Shown here: positions 8,328-16,835 of the stretch, piece after piece
Layout of the letters: each line of letters begins with the position of its first letter
How positions within the stretch are numbered: position 1 is the stretch's first letter
Source of the DNA: Rhodoferax sp.
GTDB lineage: Bacteria; Pseudomonadota; Gammaproteobacteria; Burkholderiales; Burkholderiaceae_C
Direction: 5' to 3'
Length of the DNA stretch: 64,000 nucleotides
Assembly: GCA_024235935.1 (NCBI GenBank)
Contig: JACKLL010000003.1
Span: forward strand, 124,001-188,000
Position numbers and translations under genes: made by a program
Notes under the pieces: generated by a model
Told to the model about the DNA's origin: nothing
Database searches by the model: none
The model's input: the letters and a program-made list of their open reading frames with translations, nothing else

Positions 8328-9230
8328 ATGACCCTCAAGCAACTCGACGCGTTTTACTGGGCCGCCAGCGTCGCGAGTTTCGGTGTGGCTGCCGAACGCC
8401 TGCATGTGTCGCAATCCACCTTGTCCAAGCGTATTGCCGAGCTCGAGGTCCAACTCGGCAAACCCCTGTTTGACCGCAGCGGCCACCGTGCCAGCCTGAC
8501 CGAGGCCGGCGTCCAGCTGTTGCCGCTGGCGCGCCGCATGCTGGGCCTGGCCGAAGAAATGCACGTTCTTCTGGGGGAGACAGGAGACGGCGTGCGCGGC
8601 CATTGCCGCTTTGGCGTGGGCGAACTGGCGGCGCTGACCTGGCTGCCGGACCTGGTGGCCCATGCCCGCGAGAAGTATCCCGCGCTGGTGCTCGAGCCTT
8701 GCGTGGACCTGGGCGCCGCGCTGGAGCGGCGGCTGGAAAGCGGCGAGCTGGACTTTGCCGTGGTGGCAGGCTTCTCGCAGCGCAGCGGAATCTCCAGCGA
8801 AGCGATCGCGCAAGTGGGCTTCTCGTGGGCAGCTGCACCTGCGCTGGTGGGGCGCCAGCGTGTGGTGACAGCGGCGCTGCTGCAGAACACCGCCCTCATC
8901 ACCATGCCACCGGCTGCCGGCCCCACCCGCATGCTGGAGCACTGGCTGGCCGTGAACAACCTGGAGGCGGGCCGTCGCCTCACATGCAACAACCTGGCAG
9001 CCATTGCCAGCCTGATAGCAGCGGGCGTCGGTATCGGCCTGTTCCCCAATGGCTGGCTCCGCCAGATGGCCGAACGCAATGCCGTGGTGCAGCTCAAAAG
9101 CCGGCCCGCGCTGCCCGAGCTGGAATACACATTCCAGTGGCGACGGGACGACGCGCGTCCGCTGTTGGGCCGGCTGCGCGATGCAGTGACGCAGACCGTC
9201 GATTTCAGCAAACCCAGTCCCCTGTGGTAG
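8328..9230 (+). CDS. LysR family transcriptional regulator
   Basis: A 300-residue LysR-type regulator. The N-terminal helix-turn-helix (residues 1-60, LHVSQSTLSKRIAELEVQLGKPLFDR) is followed by an effector-binding domain. The frame is open far upstream, but the ATG at 8328 begins the canonical N-terminus (MTLKQLDAFYWAA), so the longer reading is rejected. It is divergent from the Bug-dehydrogenase-oxidase-RraA operon, with a perfect inverted repeat between them, and probably controls that operon in response to its substrate or an intermediate. Confidence 0.92.
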   Translation: MTLKQLDAFYWAASVASFGVAAERLHVSQSTLSKRIAELEVQLGKPLFDRSGHRASLTEAGVQLLPLARRMLGLAEEMHVLLGETGDGVRGHCRFGVGELAALTWLPDLVAHAREKYPALVLEPCVDLGAALERRLESGELDFAVVAGFSQRSGISSEAIAQVGFSWAAAPALVGRQRVVTAALLQNTALITMPPAAGPTRMLEHWLAVNNLEAGRRLTCNNLAAIASLIAAGVGIGLFPNGWLRQMAERNAVVQLKSRPALPELEYTFQWRRDDARPLLGRLRDAVTQTVDFSKPSPLW

Positions 9231-9453
9231 GGCGACTGCCGCAGCCGACGGCGCCACCGACAAGGCCAGGTTCACCGGCGGCCTGGTGATGCCTCTGGCA
9301 CGCCACGTGGCAGGTCGACGTGGACACGGCCGGTCTGGTACGCTCAGCCGCTCGGCCGGACCCCGGGGACCGCATGCAGCGCTGCCGCGACCCGCCCCGC
9401 CCCGCCCCCATTTCAGATCGGCCCCGCCGGAACGCAATAGAAAGCCCCCAGGC

Positions 9454-10365
9454 ATGTCCATCCAATGGTTTCCCGGCCACATGCACACGACGCGCAAGGC
9501 CATCGCCGAGCGCATGCCGGAGATCGACGTTGTCATCGAGCTGCTGGACGCCCGCCTGCCGGGCTCCAGCGCCAACCCGCTGCTGGCCGAGCTGACGCGC
9601 GGCAAGCCTTCGCTCAAGATCCTGAACAAGCAGGATCTGGCCGACCCGCAGCAGACAGCGCAGTGGCTGGCCCACTACCAGGCCCAGCCCGGCACCCAGG
9701 CGTTGGCCCTGGACGCCAGCGCCACCGCGCCGGCCCGCCAGCTGATCAAGGCCTGCCGCAGCCTGGCTCCGCTGCGCGGCGGCATGGTCAAGCCGATGCG
9801 GGTGCTGATCTGCGGCATCCCCAACGTGGGCAAGTCGACGCTGGTCAACACGCTGCGCGGCAAGCGCGCGGCGAAGACCGGCGACGAGGCCGGCATTACC
9901 CGGACCGAACAGCGCATCGTGCTGGAGGACGACTTCTATTTGTTCGACACGCCCGGCATGTTGTGGCCGCGCATCAGCATTGAACAAAGCGGCTACCACC
10001 TGGCCGCCAGTGGCGCCGTCGGCCGCAATGCCTATGACGACGAAGAGGTCGCGCTGGCCTTGCTGACGCAGATGCTGCTGCACCACCCGGACCGGCTGCA
10101 GGCCCGCTACAAGCTGACGGATATCTCAGGCCTGAACGACGAAGCCGTGCTGGCCGAGATCGGCCGCAAGCGCGCCCCGCTGCTGCCGGGTGGGCGGCCT
10201 GACACCCAGAAGGCCGCCGAGATCGCCATCCACGACTTTCGCAGCGGCGCCTGGGGGGCGATCACGCTGGAGACGCTGGAGGAGTTTGCGCAGTGGACGG
10301 CGCAGGCCGCGGCGCGGGACGTCGAGCGCCTGGCAAAAAAAGCAGCGCGCGCGAAGCGGGGGTGA
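9454..10365 (+). CDS. ylqF: Ribosome biogenesis GTPase YlqF (RbgA)
   Basis: A 303-residue circularly permuted GTPase. The G motifs occur in permuted order: G4 NKQD at residues 58-61, G1 GIPNVGKS at 121-128 and G3 DTPG at 165-168. The start MSIQWFPGHM is the usual YlqF N-terminus. The family acts in late assembly of the large ribosomal subunit. It is a single gene; the 222 bases before it hold no gene I can support, only a short GC-rich (CCCGC) repeat near 9390-9410. It is convergent with the RpiR-type gene that ends at 10459. Confidence 0.93.
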   Translation: MSIQWFPGHMHTTRKAIAERMPEIDVVIELLDARLPGSSANPLLAELTRGKPSLKILNKQDLADPQQTAQWLAHYQAQPGTQALALDASATAPARQLIKACRSLAPLRGGMVKPMRVLICGIPNVGKSTLVNTLRGKRAAKTGDEAGITRTEQRIVLEDDFYLFDTPGMLWPRISIEQSGYHLAASGAVGRNAYDDEEVALALLTQMLLHHPDRLQARYKLTDISGLNDEAVLAEIGRKRAPLLPGGRPDTQKAAEIAIHDFRSGAWGAITLETLEEFAQWTAQAAARDVERLAKKAARAKRG

Positions 10366-10458
10366 CGTTTCGCGCCCGCGGCAATCCGGACGAAGGGATC
10401 GTGTCAGCCATGACCTGCCGGACCAGCGCCGGTCCACTGCGGTTGCCGCGCTCGGCAC

Positions 10459-11466
10459 TCAGCGTTTGGGTGCCCGCCCGCGCACCGCACGGCCGCGCAC
10501 CTTTGCCTCGTCCGGTTTGCCGTTGACCATGTAGGCGGCGATGGCTTCGGTGAGCTTCTCGGCCTGGCGCACGTGGTCGTGGCCGCTGAGCATCAGACTG
10601 GTGACCACTGCCTCGATGACCAGCAGCGCGGCCGTGGAACTGCTGGACAACACCGGATGTGTCGCCGCCGCCAGCAAAGTGTCATGCGCCGACGGCACCA
10701 GCGGCGAAGCCATCGAATCGGTGATGACGATCACCTGTGCGCCGCGGTCGCGCGCATACCGGCACAGCGTCACCGCGTCATGGGCATAACGCGGGAACGA
10801 GACCGCCATCAGCAGATCCTGCGCGGAAATATTCATCAGCCGCCCGGCCGCGACTTCGGTGCCGCCGAACTCCACGACGTTGATGACCTGTTTGCAGAAC
10901 GGCTGCAGGTCCAGCGACAACATCGCCGCCAGATGTGCGCTAAGGCCGAATCCCAGTGTGTAGACCGTATCTGCCGCCAGGATCCGCTGCGCGATCGCCA
11001 CCAGATGGCGCGGCTCCAGCCCGGCGGCCGTCGCGCGCAGGTTGGCCAGGCTGACCTCCAGGCTTTCGGCAATGACAGGGTGTTCGGCTGGCGCCGCGGA
11101 TCCGGCGCGGCCGAGCGCGTCCCTGAGCTTCTCGACCGGCTGGTATACCGGCGGCATCGTGGCCTGCAAGGCGTCGGCCATGCCCGCGCGCAGTGCGGCA
11201 AATCCACCGAAGCCGACGGAGCGCGCGAACCGGCTCAGCGTGGCTGTCGAGGTGCCGGTGTGGGCTGCCAGTTCCTCGATGCCCCAGGCCGTGGCCCGCA
11301 CCGGGTTGCGCAACAGGAAGTCGGCAATGCTGGCGTTCGACCCACGCGCCTCCAGCAGCACCTGGCGCAGCATCTGTCCCAGCGAGGACTGTGCAAAGTT
11401 GGTCTCCACCAGCGCGGCAGCACTCGCGGGACGCACGGCGGACGGGGACTTTGGTGAACGCTGCAT
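10459..11466 (-). CDS. MurR/RpiR family transcriptional regulator
   Basis: A 335-residue regulator with an N-terminal RpiR helix-turn-helix (residues 35-110, IEELAAHTGTSTATLSRFARSVGFGGFAALR) and a C-terminal SIS domain (from about residue 150, VYTLGFGLSAHLA through QVIVITDS). SIS domains usually bind phosphosugars, but RpiR members also control amino-acid-related transport genes. The open frame extends upstream, but the ATG at 11466 fits the family start. It is divergent from the ABC operon at 11630, with a perfect 9-base dyad between them, so it probably represses that operon. The basic C-terminus (RGRAVRGRAPKR) is unremarkable. Confidence 0.9.
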   Translation of the reverse strand: MQRSPKSPSAVRPASAAALVETNFAQSSLGQMLRQVLLEARGSNASIADFLLRNPVRATAWGIEELAAHTGTSTATLSRFARSVGFGGFAALRAGMADALQATMPPVYQPVEKLRDALGRAGSAAPAEHPVIAESLEVSLANLRATAAGLEPRHLVAIAQRILAADTVYTLGFGLSAHLAAMLSLDLQPFCKQVINVVEFGGTEVAAGRLMNISAQDLLMAVSFPRYAHDAVTLCRYARDRGAQVIVITDSMASPLVPSAHDTLLAAATHPVLSSSSTAALLVIEAVVTSLMLSGHDHVRQAEKLTEAIAAYMVNGKPDEAKVRGRAVRGRAPKR

Positions 11467-11542
11467 GGTGAGGGGCAATGGGAAGCGGCTGGGCCTGTCG
11501 AATGTACGCCAGTCCCGGCAGCCGGATCGCAGCACTGACGCG

Positions 11543-11573
11543 TAATTTTCACATATTGCACAAATGAAAATTA
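11543..11573. promoter_or_regulatory. Perfect dyad, probable RpiR operator
   Basis: TAATTTTCA at 11543-11551 and TGAAAATTA at 11565-11573 are perfect 9-base arms with a 13-base spacer, between the RpiR-type gene and the ABC transporter operon. A possible sigma-70 promoter for the operon overlaps it: TTGCAC at 11556-11561 and CACAAT at 11579-11584, 17 bases apart, placing the -35 inside the dyad. Binding here would block transcription of the transporter. Confidence 0.6.
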
Positions 11574-11629
11574 TGGTACACAATTGCTCAGCGCCTCTTC
11601 TCAACGCTTTCACCTTCCAGGAGCTCCCC

Positions 11630-12418
11630 ATGATCCGCAGAATCGCCGCCGCCTCGATGCTGATGACGGCCCTCGCCTTTTCCACGTATGCCAGCGCCCA
11701 GGCGCCCGGTTGGGCCAAGATCCGCATCGGTGTCGAAGCCAACTACCCGCCGTTCTCGCAGATGAGCCCGGATGGCAAGTTCTCCGGCTTCGACATCGAT
11801 ATCGCCAACGCCCTGTGCGCCCAGATGAAGGCGGAATGCACGATGGTGTCGCAGGAGTGGGACGGCATGATGCCCGCACTCAACGCGAAGAAGTTCGACA
11901 TGATCGTGGCGTCGATGTCGATCACCGAGGAGCGCAAGAAGTCGGCCGATTTCAGCGATTCCTACTACGACATCCCTTCGACCTGGATCGGCAAGACCGG
12001 CAGCCTCAAGGAGGTGACACCGGCGGCCCTCAAGGGCAAGACGATCATCGTCACGCGCAACACACCGCGTGCCCGTTTCGTGGTCGAGCACTACAAGGAC
12101 AGCGAAGTGCTGCAGGTTGCCAAGGAGGCCGAAGTCACGATGGAGCTTGCTGCGGGACGCGGCGACATCGGCTTCGGCTCGTCGCTGGCGGCCACCTCGG
12201 CGTTTCTCAAGTCGCCCCAGGGCAAGGACTACAGCCGCATCGGCGCGCCGGTGACGCTCGGTGGTGCGGCCCAGGGCGGTGGCGTCGGCATCGCCATGCG
12301 CAAGGGTGAGGATGCGTTGCGCACCAAGGTCAACGCCGCGCTCAAGGCCATCACCGCCAACGGCGTCTACAAGACCATCAACGACAAGTACTTCGACGTC
12401 AACATCCGCGGCGAATGA
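11630..12418 (+). CDS. ABC transporter substrate-binding protein, polar amino acid family
   Basis: A 262-residue periplasmic binding protein of solute-binding family 3 (HisJ/ArgT/lysine-arginine-ornithine type). A Sec signal peptide covers about residues 1-24 (TYASAQ). The typical core follows: IRIGVEANYPPFSQ, GFDIDIANALC, WDGMMPALNAKKFDMIVASMSITEER and the RARFVVEHY segment. The start at 11630 follows AGGAG with good spacing; the longer frame from 11564 overlaps the operator. It is the first gene of an operon with two permeases, an M14-like amidohydrolase and the ATPase. The ligand is likely a basic or acylated amino acid (inference). Confidence 0.92.
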   Translation: MIRRIAAASMLMTALAFSTYASAQAPGWAKIRIGVEANYPPFSQMSPDGKFSGFDIDIANALCAQMKAECTMVSQEWDGMMPALNAKKFDMIVASMSITEERKKSADFSDSYYDIPSTWIGKTGSLKEVTPAALKGKTIIVTRNTPRARFVVEHYKDSEVLQVAKEAEVTMELAAGRGDIGFGSSLAATSAFLKSPQGKDYSRIGAPVTLGGAAQGGGVGIAMRKGEDALRTKVNAALKAITANGVYKTINDKYFDVNIRGE

Positions 12419-12490
12419 CAGGCGTCGGGCACGCGGGTGCTGCCAACGGCAGCCGGCGTGCCGACCGCTGCGGATCCAACCCACATCCCC

Positions 12491-13177
12491 ATGTTCTACG
12501 GCTATCTGCCTGCCATCCTCGAAGGCCTGGTGCTGACACTGCAGGTGTCGGCTCTGTCGCTGCTCCTCGCCGGCCTGTTCGGCCTGGCAGGTGCCAGCGC
12601 CAAGCTGTCGGGCTCCCGCGCGGCCCGCTGGTGCGCCGAGGTCTACACCACGCTGATCCGCGGCATGCCCGAGCTGGTGCTGATGTTGCTGATCTTCTAC
12701 GGTGGCCAGATCGGCATCAACCTGCTTGCAGACCGGTATGGCTGGGGATACATCGACATTCCTCCGTTTGCGGCCGGCGTGATCACGATCGGTTTCATCT
12801 TCGGGGCGTATCTGACCGAAACCTTCCGCGGTGCCATTCTGGCCGTGCCCAAGGGCCAGGCCGAGGCGGGGCTTGCCTATGCCATGACCCGGAGCCAGGT
12901 GTTGCGACGCATCGTGCTGCCGCAGATGGTGCGGCACGCCATCCCCGGATTTGCCAACAACTGGCTGATCATGATCAAGGCTTCGGCGCTGGTATCCATC
13001 ATCGGGCTCGACGACATGTTGCACCGTGCCAGCCTGGCGTCCGCCACCACGCGCGCGCCATTCACCTTCTACATGCTGGTCGCCATGATCTACCTGACGC
13101 TGACCACCGTCTCCATCCTGATCCTGTCGCGTATCGAAGCGCGCTACAGCCTGGGCGTGAAGAAGGCGCAGTTCTAA
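12491..13177 (+). CDS. ABC transporter permease, HisQ/HisM family
   Basis: A 228-residue inner-membrane permease with about five hydrophobic segments. The family TM3-loop motifs are visible: RGMPELVLMLLIFYGG and the EAA-type cytoplasmic loop EAGLAYAMTRSQVLRRIVLPQM. I start it at the ATG at 12491 (MFYGYLPAILEG), the usual family N-terminus; a GTG at 12437 would add 18 residues of unlikely composition. No strong ribosome-binding site is visible for either. It pairs with the second permease at 13356 to form the heterodimeric channel for the binding protein at 11630. Confidence 0.88.
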   Translation: MFYGYLPAILEGLVLTLQVSALSLLLAGLFGLAGASAKLSGSRAARWCAEVYTTLIRGMPELVLMLLIFYGGQIGINLLADRYGWGYIDIPPFAAGVITIGFIFGAYLTETFRGAILAVPKGQAEAGLAYAMTRSQVLRRIVLPQMVRHAIPGFANNWLIMIKASALVSIIGLDDMLHRASLASATTRAPFTFYMLVAMIYLTLTTVSILILSRIEARYSLGVKKAQF

Positions 13178-13218
13178 ATGAAAGACGCCCCCTGTCTGTC
13201 CGGCTTCACTGCGTGTAA

Positions 13219-13290
13219 GCCGGCCGAACCCCCCACTGGGGGGCGGGCCGGCCGCTTCGGAGCGGCCGTGCGCGGCGGCCCCTGGACAGG
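13219..13290. repeat. REP-like hairpin cluster between two permease genes
   Basis: A GC-rich intergenic stretch with two strong adjacent hairpins: six C and six G around ACT at 13229-13243, then GGCCGCT-TCGG-AGCGGCC at 13250-13267, flanked by further GGCCGGCC-type palindromes. It lies inside an operon, between the stop at 13177 and the start at 13356. Similar hairpin-rich extragenic elements are common in Comamonadaceae genomes (recollection, not searched). It may stabilise or attenuate the mRNA between the two permease genes. Confidence 0.55.
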
Positions 13291-13355
13291 CCTGCTCCGC
13301 GGCCGCTTGACCTTTCATGCTCCGTGGTTGGCGCACGGCGCCGTGGAGCACTGAC

Positions 13356-14072
13356 ATGAACTGGCAAATCATCATCGACAGCCTGCCGCAGTATATGGGC
13401 GGCATCCGCACTACGCTCGTGTTGCTGGCGATCAGCCTGGCGAGTTCATTCCTGCTGGCCGTTCCGTTGGCAGTGGCGCGCGTATCTGCACGGCGCTGGG
13501 TCTGGATGCCGGTATGGTTCTATACCTACGTGCTGCGTGGCACACCCTTGCTGGTGCAGCTGTTCATCATCTACCACGGGCTGGCGCAGTTCGAGGCAGT
13601 GCGCGAAAGCGTGGCCTGGGTACTGCTCAAGAACGCCTGGTTCTGCGCCTGGCTGGCCTTCACGCTGAACTCCACCGCCTACACCACCGAAATCTTCGCC
13701 GGTGCGATCAAGAGCACACCGTTGGGTGAGATCGAAGCGGCCCGGGCCTACGGACTCGACGGCTTGCGGCTCTACACGCGCGTACTCCTGCCGAGCGCAC
13801 TGCGCCGCGCATTGCCGCAATACAGCAACGAGGTCGTCGGCCTGATGCATGCCACGGCCATCGCCAGCACCGTGACGCTGGTCGACATCACGCGCGTGGC
13901 ACGCGATGTCAACGCCAATCACCTGCTGGTCACCGAATCATTCGGGGTCGCCGCCGTGATCTATTTCGTCCTCACCTTCACCCTGGTCGGCGGGTTCCGG
14001 CTGATCGAGAACCGCTACCTGCGCCACCTGCAGCCGCAGTCGCTGGTGGCGGCCGCCGATGCCCGGGCCTGA
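13356..14072 (+). CDS. ABC transporter permease, HisM family
   Basis: A 238-residue inner-membrane permease, the second channel subunit. Motifs match the polar amino acid family: YVLRGTPLLVQLFIIYHG, TLNSTAYTTEIFAGAIKS, and the EAA loop EIEAARAYGLDGLRLYTRVLLPSALRRALP. The ATG at 13356 has GGAG seven bases upstream; an earlier in-frame start at 13317 lies in the repeat region and is rejected. The 178-base gap from the preceding permease, filled by a hairpin cluster, is unusually long for this operon. Confidence 0.9.
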   Translation: MNWQIIIDSLPQYMGGIRTTLVLLAISLASSFLLAVPLAVARVSARRWVWMPVWFYTYVLRGTPLLVQLFIIYHGLAQFEAVRESVAWVLLKNAWFCAWLAFTLNSTAYTTEIFAGAIKSTPLGEIEAARAYGLDGLRLYTRVLLPSALRRALPQYSNEVVGLMHATAIASTVTLVDITRVARDVNANHLLVTESFGVAAVIYFVLTFTLVGGFRLIENRYLRHLQPQSLVAAADARA

Positions 14073-14098
14073 CGCCCTCCTCACGCCCTGCCCCATTC

Positions 14099-15217
14099 AT
14101 GCACCTCGAAACCCGCGCGCTACTAAGCAACTCTCCCGGAACCCGGCACGAACTCCAGGTACTGCGCTACGGTACACCCGGCGCCGCGCCCAAGGCCTAT
14201 ATCCAGGGCGCGCTGCATGCCGACGAAGTGCCTGCCATGCTGGTGACCCGGCAACTGCAGCACAAGCTGGCACTGCTCGAGGCGCAGGGTCAACTGCGCG
14301 GCGAGATCGTGCTGGTGCCCTTCGCCAATCCGATCGGTCTGTCCCAGCAGATGCTGGGACAGCACCAGGGTCGCTTCGACCTGGGCGACGGGCGCAACTT
14401 CAACCGGGGTTTTGCCGATCTGTCGCAGGCAGCGGCTGATACGGTGCAGGACGCGCTCGGTAACGACGCGGCCCGCAACACGGCACTGATCCGTGCCGCC
14501 TTGCGCAGCGCAGCCGACGCGCTGGCGCCGGCCAACAGCGCGGACGATCTGCGCAAGCAACTGCTGGCGCTGGCCATCGACGCCGATGTGGTGCTCGACC
14601 TGCACTGCGACACCGACGCGGTGATGCACCTGTATGCTTTGACCGAACAACGCGCCATGGCCGAGCAACTCGGCGCCGCACTGGGCGCGCAAGCCGTCCT
14701 GCTCGCGACCGATTCCGGTGGCTGGCCGTTCGACGAGGCATGTTCCCGCCCATGGCAACTGCTGCAACAGCACTTTGCCGGGCGGCCGATCGATCTGGCC
14801 TGCTTTGCCGCGACCGTCGAGTTGCGGGGAGAAGCGGACACCAGCCATGTGCTGGCACGCCGCGATGCCGATGGCCTGATCGACTTCCTGCGCCGACGTG
14901 GTGTGCTGGCAGACGCGCCCGCCGCACCAGCCCCGCAGCCGTTGTGCCAGGCCACACCACTGGCAGCGTCGGAGCCGGTCACGGCGCCATGCGCCGGCGT
15001 CGTGGTCTTTCACCGCAGCAGCGGCGAGCGGGTGTCTGCGGGTGATGCCATTGCTGACCTGGTGGACCCGGCCAGCGGGTCCATCACCACGCTGCGCTGC
15101 CGCTCGGACGGCGTCATGTACGCCCGCTGCGGTTCGCGCTGGGCCCACCCCGGAAAGCGCCTGGCCAAGATCGCCGGCACCACGCTTTCCCGTTCCGGCA
15201 ACCTGCTCAGCCCCTGA
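14099..15217 (+). CDS. Succinylglutamate desuccinylase/aspartoacylase (M14) family amidohydrolase
   Basis: A 372-residue zinc-dependent deacylase. Metal ligands are His40 and Glu43 (GALHADE) and His169 (VLDLHCD); Glu241 in TVELRG is in the position of the catalytic Glu. The C-terminal 100 residues form a beta-rich domain with a biotinyl-like CAGVVVFHRSSGERVSAGD segment, common in this branch. Family members remove N-acyl groups from amino acids such as N-succinylglutamate, N-acetylaspartate or N-acetyl-diaminobutyrate. Its place inside an amino-acid ABC transporter operon, between permease and ATPase, suggests that the transporter imports an N-acylated amino acid which this enzyme deacylates (inference). 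Confidence 0.88.
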   Translation: MHLETRALLSNSPGTRHELQVLRYGTPGAAPKAYIQGALHADEVPAMLVTRQLQHKLALLEAQGQLRGEIVLVPFANPIGLSQQMLGQHQGRFDLGDGRNFNRGFADLSQAAADTVQDALGNDAARNTALIRAALRSAADALAPANSADDLRKQLLALAIDADVVLDLHCDTDAVMHLYALTEQRAMAEQLGAALGAQAVLLATDSGGWPFDEACSRPWQLLQQHFAGRPIDLACFAATVELRGEADTSHVLARRDADGLIDFLRRRGVLADAPAAPAPQPLCQATPLAASEPVTAPCAGVVVFHRSSGERVSAGDAIADLVDPASGSITTLRCRSDGVMYARCGSRWAHPGKRLAKIAGTTLSRSGNLLSP

Positions 15218-15250
15218 GCCACCACGTTCCTCGTTCCACACCGCCAGACC

Positions 15251-16024
15251 ATGACCCCCTCCATCTACCTGCAGGCCGACAACATTCACAAGCGCTTCGG
15301 CAACAACGAGGTTCTCAAGGGCGTCAGCGTGACGGCGCAGGCTGGCGATGTGATCTCGATGATCGGCTCCAGCGGGTCGGGCAAGAGTACCTTTCTGCGC
15401 TGCCTGAATCTGCTGGAGCAGCCGCATGCCGGTGCAATCACGCTCGATGGCGAGAAGATGGACCTGGTCGCCGATCGCGACGGCACGCTGAAGATGCGCA
15501 CACCGCAGCAACTGCAGCGTCTGCGCAGCCAGGTGTCGATGGTGTTCCAGCACTTCAACCTGTGGTCCCATATGACAGCGCTGGAGAACGTGATGGAGGC
15601 CCCGGTCCATGCATTGGGCCTGTCCAAGGCAGTGGCGCTCGAACGCGCCACGCGTTACCTGCAGCGTGTCGGTGTCTACCACCGCAAGGATGCCTACCCG
15701 GCGCATTTGTCCGGTGGGGAGCAACAGCGCGTGGCCATCGCGCGTGCGCTGGCGATGGAGCCCAAGGTGATGCTGTTCGACGAACCGACATCGGCCCTGG
15801 ACCCCGAGCTGGTCGGTGAGGTCCTGCGGGTCATGCGCTCGGTCGCCGAAGACGGCCGCACGATGATCGTCGTGACCCACGAAATGGGTTTTGCCCGCGA
15901 GGTGAGCAGCCAGGTAGTGTTCCTGCACCAGGGCCAGATCGAGGAGCAAGGCGATCCCAGGGTCGTTCTGCAGCACCCGCGCAGCGAACGGCTGCGCGCG
16001 TTTCTGTCCAACAGCCTGAAATAG
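15251..16024 (+). CDS. ABC transporter ATP-binding protein, HisP/GlnQ family
   Basis: A 257-residue ATPase. Walker A GSSGSGKST is at about residues 39-47, the Q-loop is in VSMVFQHFNLW, the signature is LSGGEQQR, and Walker B is VMLFDEPTSALDP, followed by a switch His (VTHEMG). It energises the transporter made of the binding protein and two permeases upstream. It is the last gene of the operon; an imperfect hairpin with 8-base arms lies about 30 bases after its stop. Confidence 0.94.
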   Translation: MTPSIYLQADNIHKRFGNNEVLKGVSVTAQAGDVISMIGSSGSGKSTFLRCLNLLEQPHAGAITLDGEKMDLVADRDGTLKMRTPQQLQRLRSQVSMVFQHFNLWSHMTALENVMEAPVHALGLSKAVALERATRYLQRVGVYHRKDAYPAHLSGGEQQRVAIARALAMEPKVMLFDEPTSALDPELVGEVLRVMRSVAEDGRTMIVVTHEMGFAREVSSQVVFLHQGQIEEQGDPRVVLQHPRSERLRAFLSNSLK

Positions 16025-16050
16025 CGCGGCGCTGCAGCCAGGCCCCCGCG

Positions 16051-16078
16051 CGCATGCATCATGGTCCTCGTGCATGCG
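16051..16078. other. Hairpin between convergent genes
   Basis: CGCATGCA at 16051-16058 and TGCATGCG at 16071-16078 form 8-base arms around a 12-base loop, in the 74-base gap between the ABC ATPase gene and the convergent aldolase remnant. No T-run follows on either strand, so it is not a standard intrinsic terminator, but it may protect the 3' end of the operon mRNA. Confidence 0.35.
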
Positions 16079-16098
16079 GGCCAGCATCGCAGCGCGAA

Positions 16099-16794
16099 TC
16101 AGCCGTACGTCTTGTCCCCGTGCTCCAGCGGTACTGTGGCAAGGGTCCTGAACTGGCTCAGCAGTTCGGTGGTGCCGCGCACCAGCAACTGCGTGTCCAG
16201 CCCGACGGCCACAAACAGCGCTCCGAGTTCCAGATAGTGCCTGGACAACGCAAGATCGACGGTCAGGATGCCAGGGGCCTTGCCGGCCTTTCGGATCCGC
16301 ACGATCGCGTATTCGATCACCGACTGAACCTCGGCATGGCCCGCATCGCCCGCATGCCCCAGAGACGCCGACAGATCCGCCGATCCGATGAACACGCCAT
16401 CGATGCCTTCGACAGCAAGGATCGCATCGAGGTTCGACATGGCCAGGCGCGTCTCGGCTTGCACCAGCAGACAGATCTGCGCATTGGCCTGCTGCGCGTA
16501 GCCTGGAATGCGGCCCCATCGTGAGGCACGGGCACCGGCCATGCCGCGAATACCGCGGGGAGGGTAACGACAGGCCTGTGCCAAGGCACGCGCCTGCTCG
16601 GGCGTGTCCACCATCGGCACGAGCAGGTTGGGCACACCCAGATCCAGATATTGCTTGATCAGCGCCGTGTCGCCCACGGGAACACGGCATACCGGCTGAC
16701 TGTCGTAGGCTGCGATCGTCTGCAGGTGGGCCAGCATGCATTGCAGATCGTTGGGCGTGTGCTCCCCATCGAACAGCAGCCAGTCAAAGCCTGC
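16099..16794 (-). pseudogene. HpcH/HpaI family aldolase, 5'-truncated
   Basis: The frame from 16737 encodes 212 residues of a class II pyruvate aldolase of the HpaI/GarL type (RVPVGDTALIKQYLDLGVPNLLVPMVD; VQAETRLAMSNLDAI; GSADLSASLG). Family members have about 250-265 residues. In the same frame upstream of 16737 the homologous codons continue (GFDWLLFDGEH, with the His expected to act as catalytic base) up to a TAA at 16795-16797, with no ATG, GTG or TTG in between. About 30 N-terminal codons and the native start are therefore gone. The break lies just upstream of the toxin-antitoxin module at 16859. If translated from 16737, the product would lack the active-site GEH segment. Confidence 0.75.
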
Positions 16795-16820
16795 TTATCG
16801 ACTGGCACAGTTTCCCTCGT

Positions 16821-16835
16821 TGGCTAAAATAGCCA
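16821..16835. promoter_or_regulatory. Operator-like palindrome over the -10 box of the toxin-antitoxin operon
   Basis: TGGCTA-AAA-TAGCCA at 16821-16835 is a perfect palindrome with a 3-base centre. It contains TAAAAT (16825-16830), a good -10 hexamer, with CTGGCA (16802-16807) 17 bases upstream as a 4/6 match to a -35. A strong ribosome-binding site, GGAGGT at 16845-16850, precedes the antitoxin ATG by eight bases. The layout is what is expected for an autoregulated type II toxin-antitoxin operon. Confidence 0.6.

Noticed and set aside
9390..9411. Short CCCGC tandem repeat upstream of ylqF
   Set aside because: About three units in a GC-rich spacer; easily explained by base composition.
10420..10435. 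GGACC-N6-GGTCC hairpin between ylqF and the RpiR gene as a terminator
   Set aside because: The stem is only five bases and no T-run follows on either strand.
14123..16741. An 872-codon open frame on the minus strand across the ABC transporter operon
   Set aside because: It is the antisense shadow of three well-supported plus-strand genes, has no recognisable domain and an Arg/Gln/His-rich composition typical of GC-rich antisense frames.
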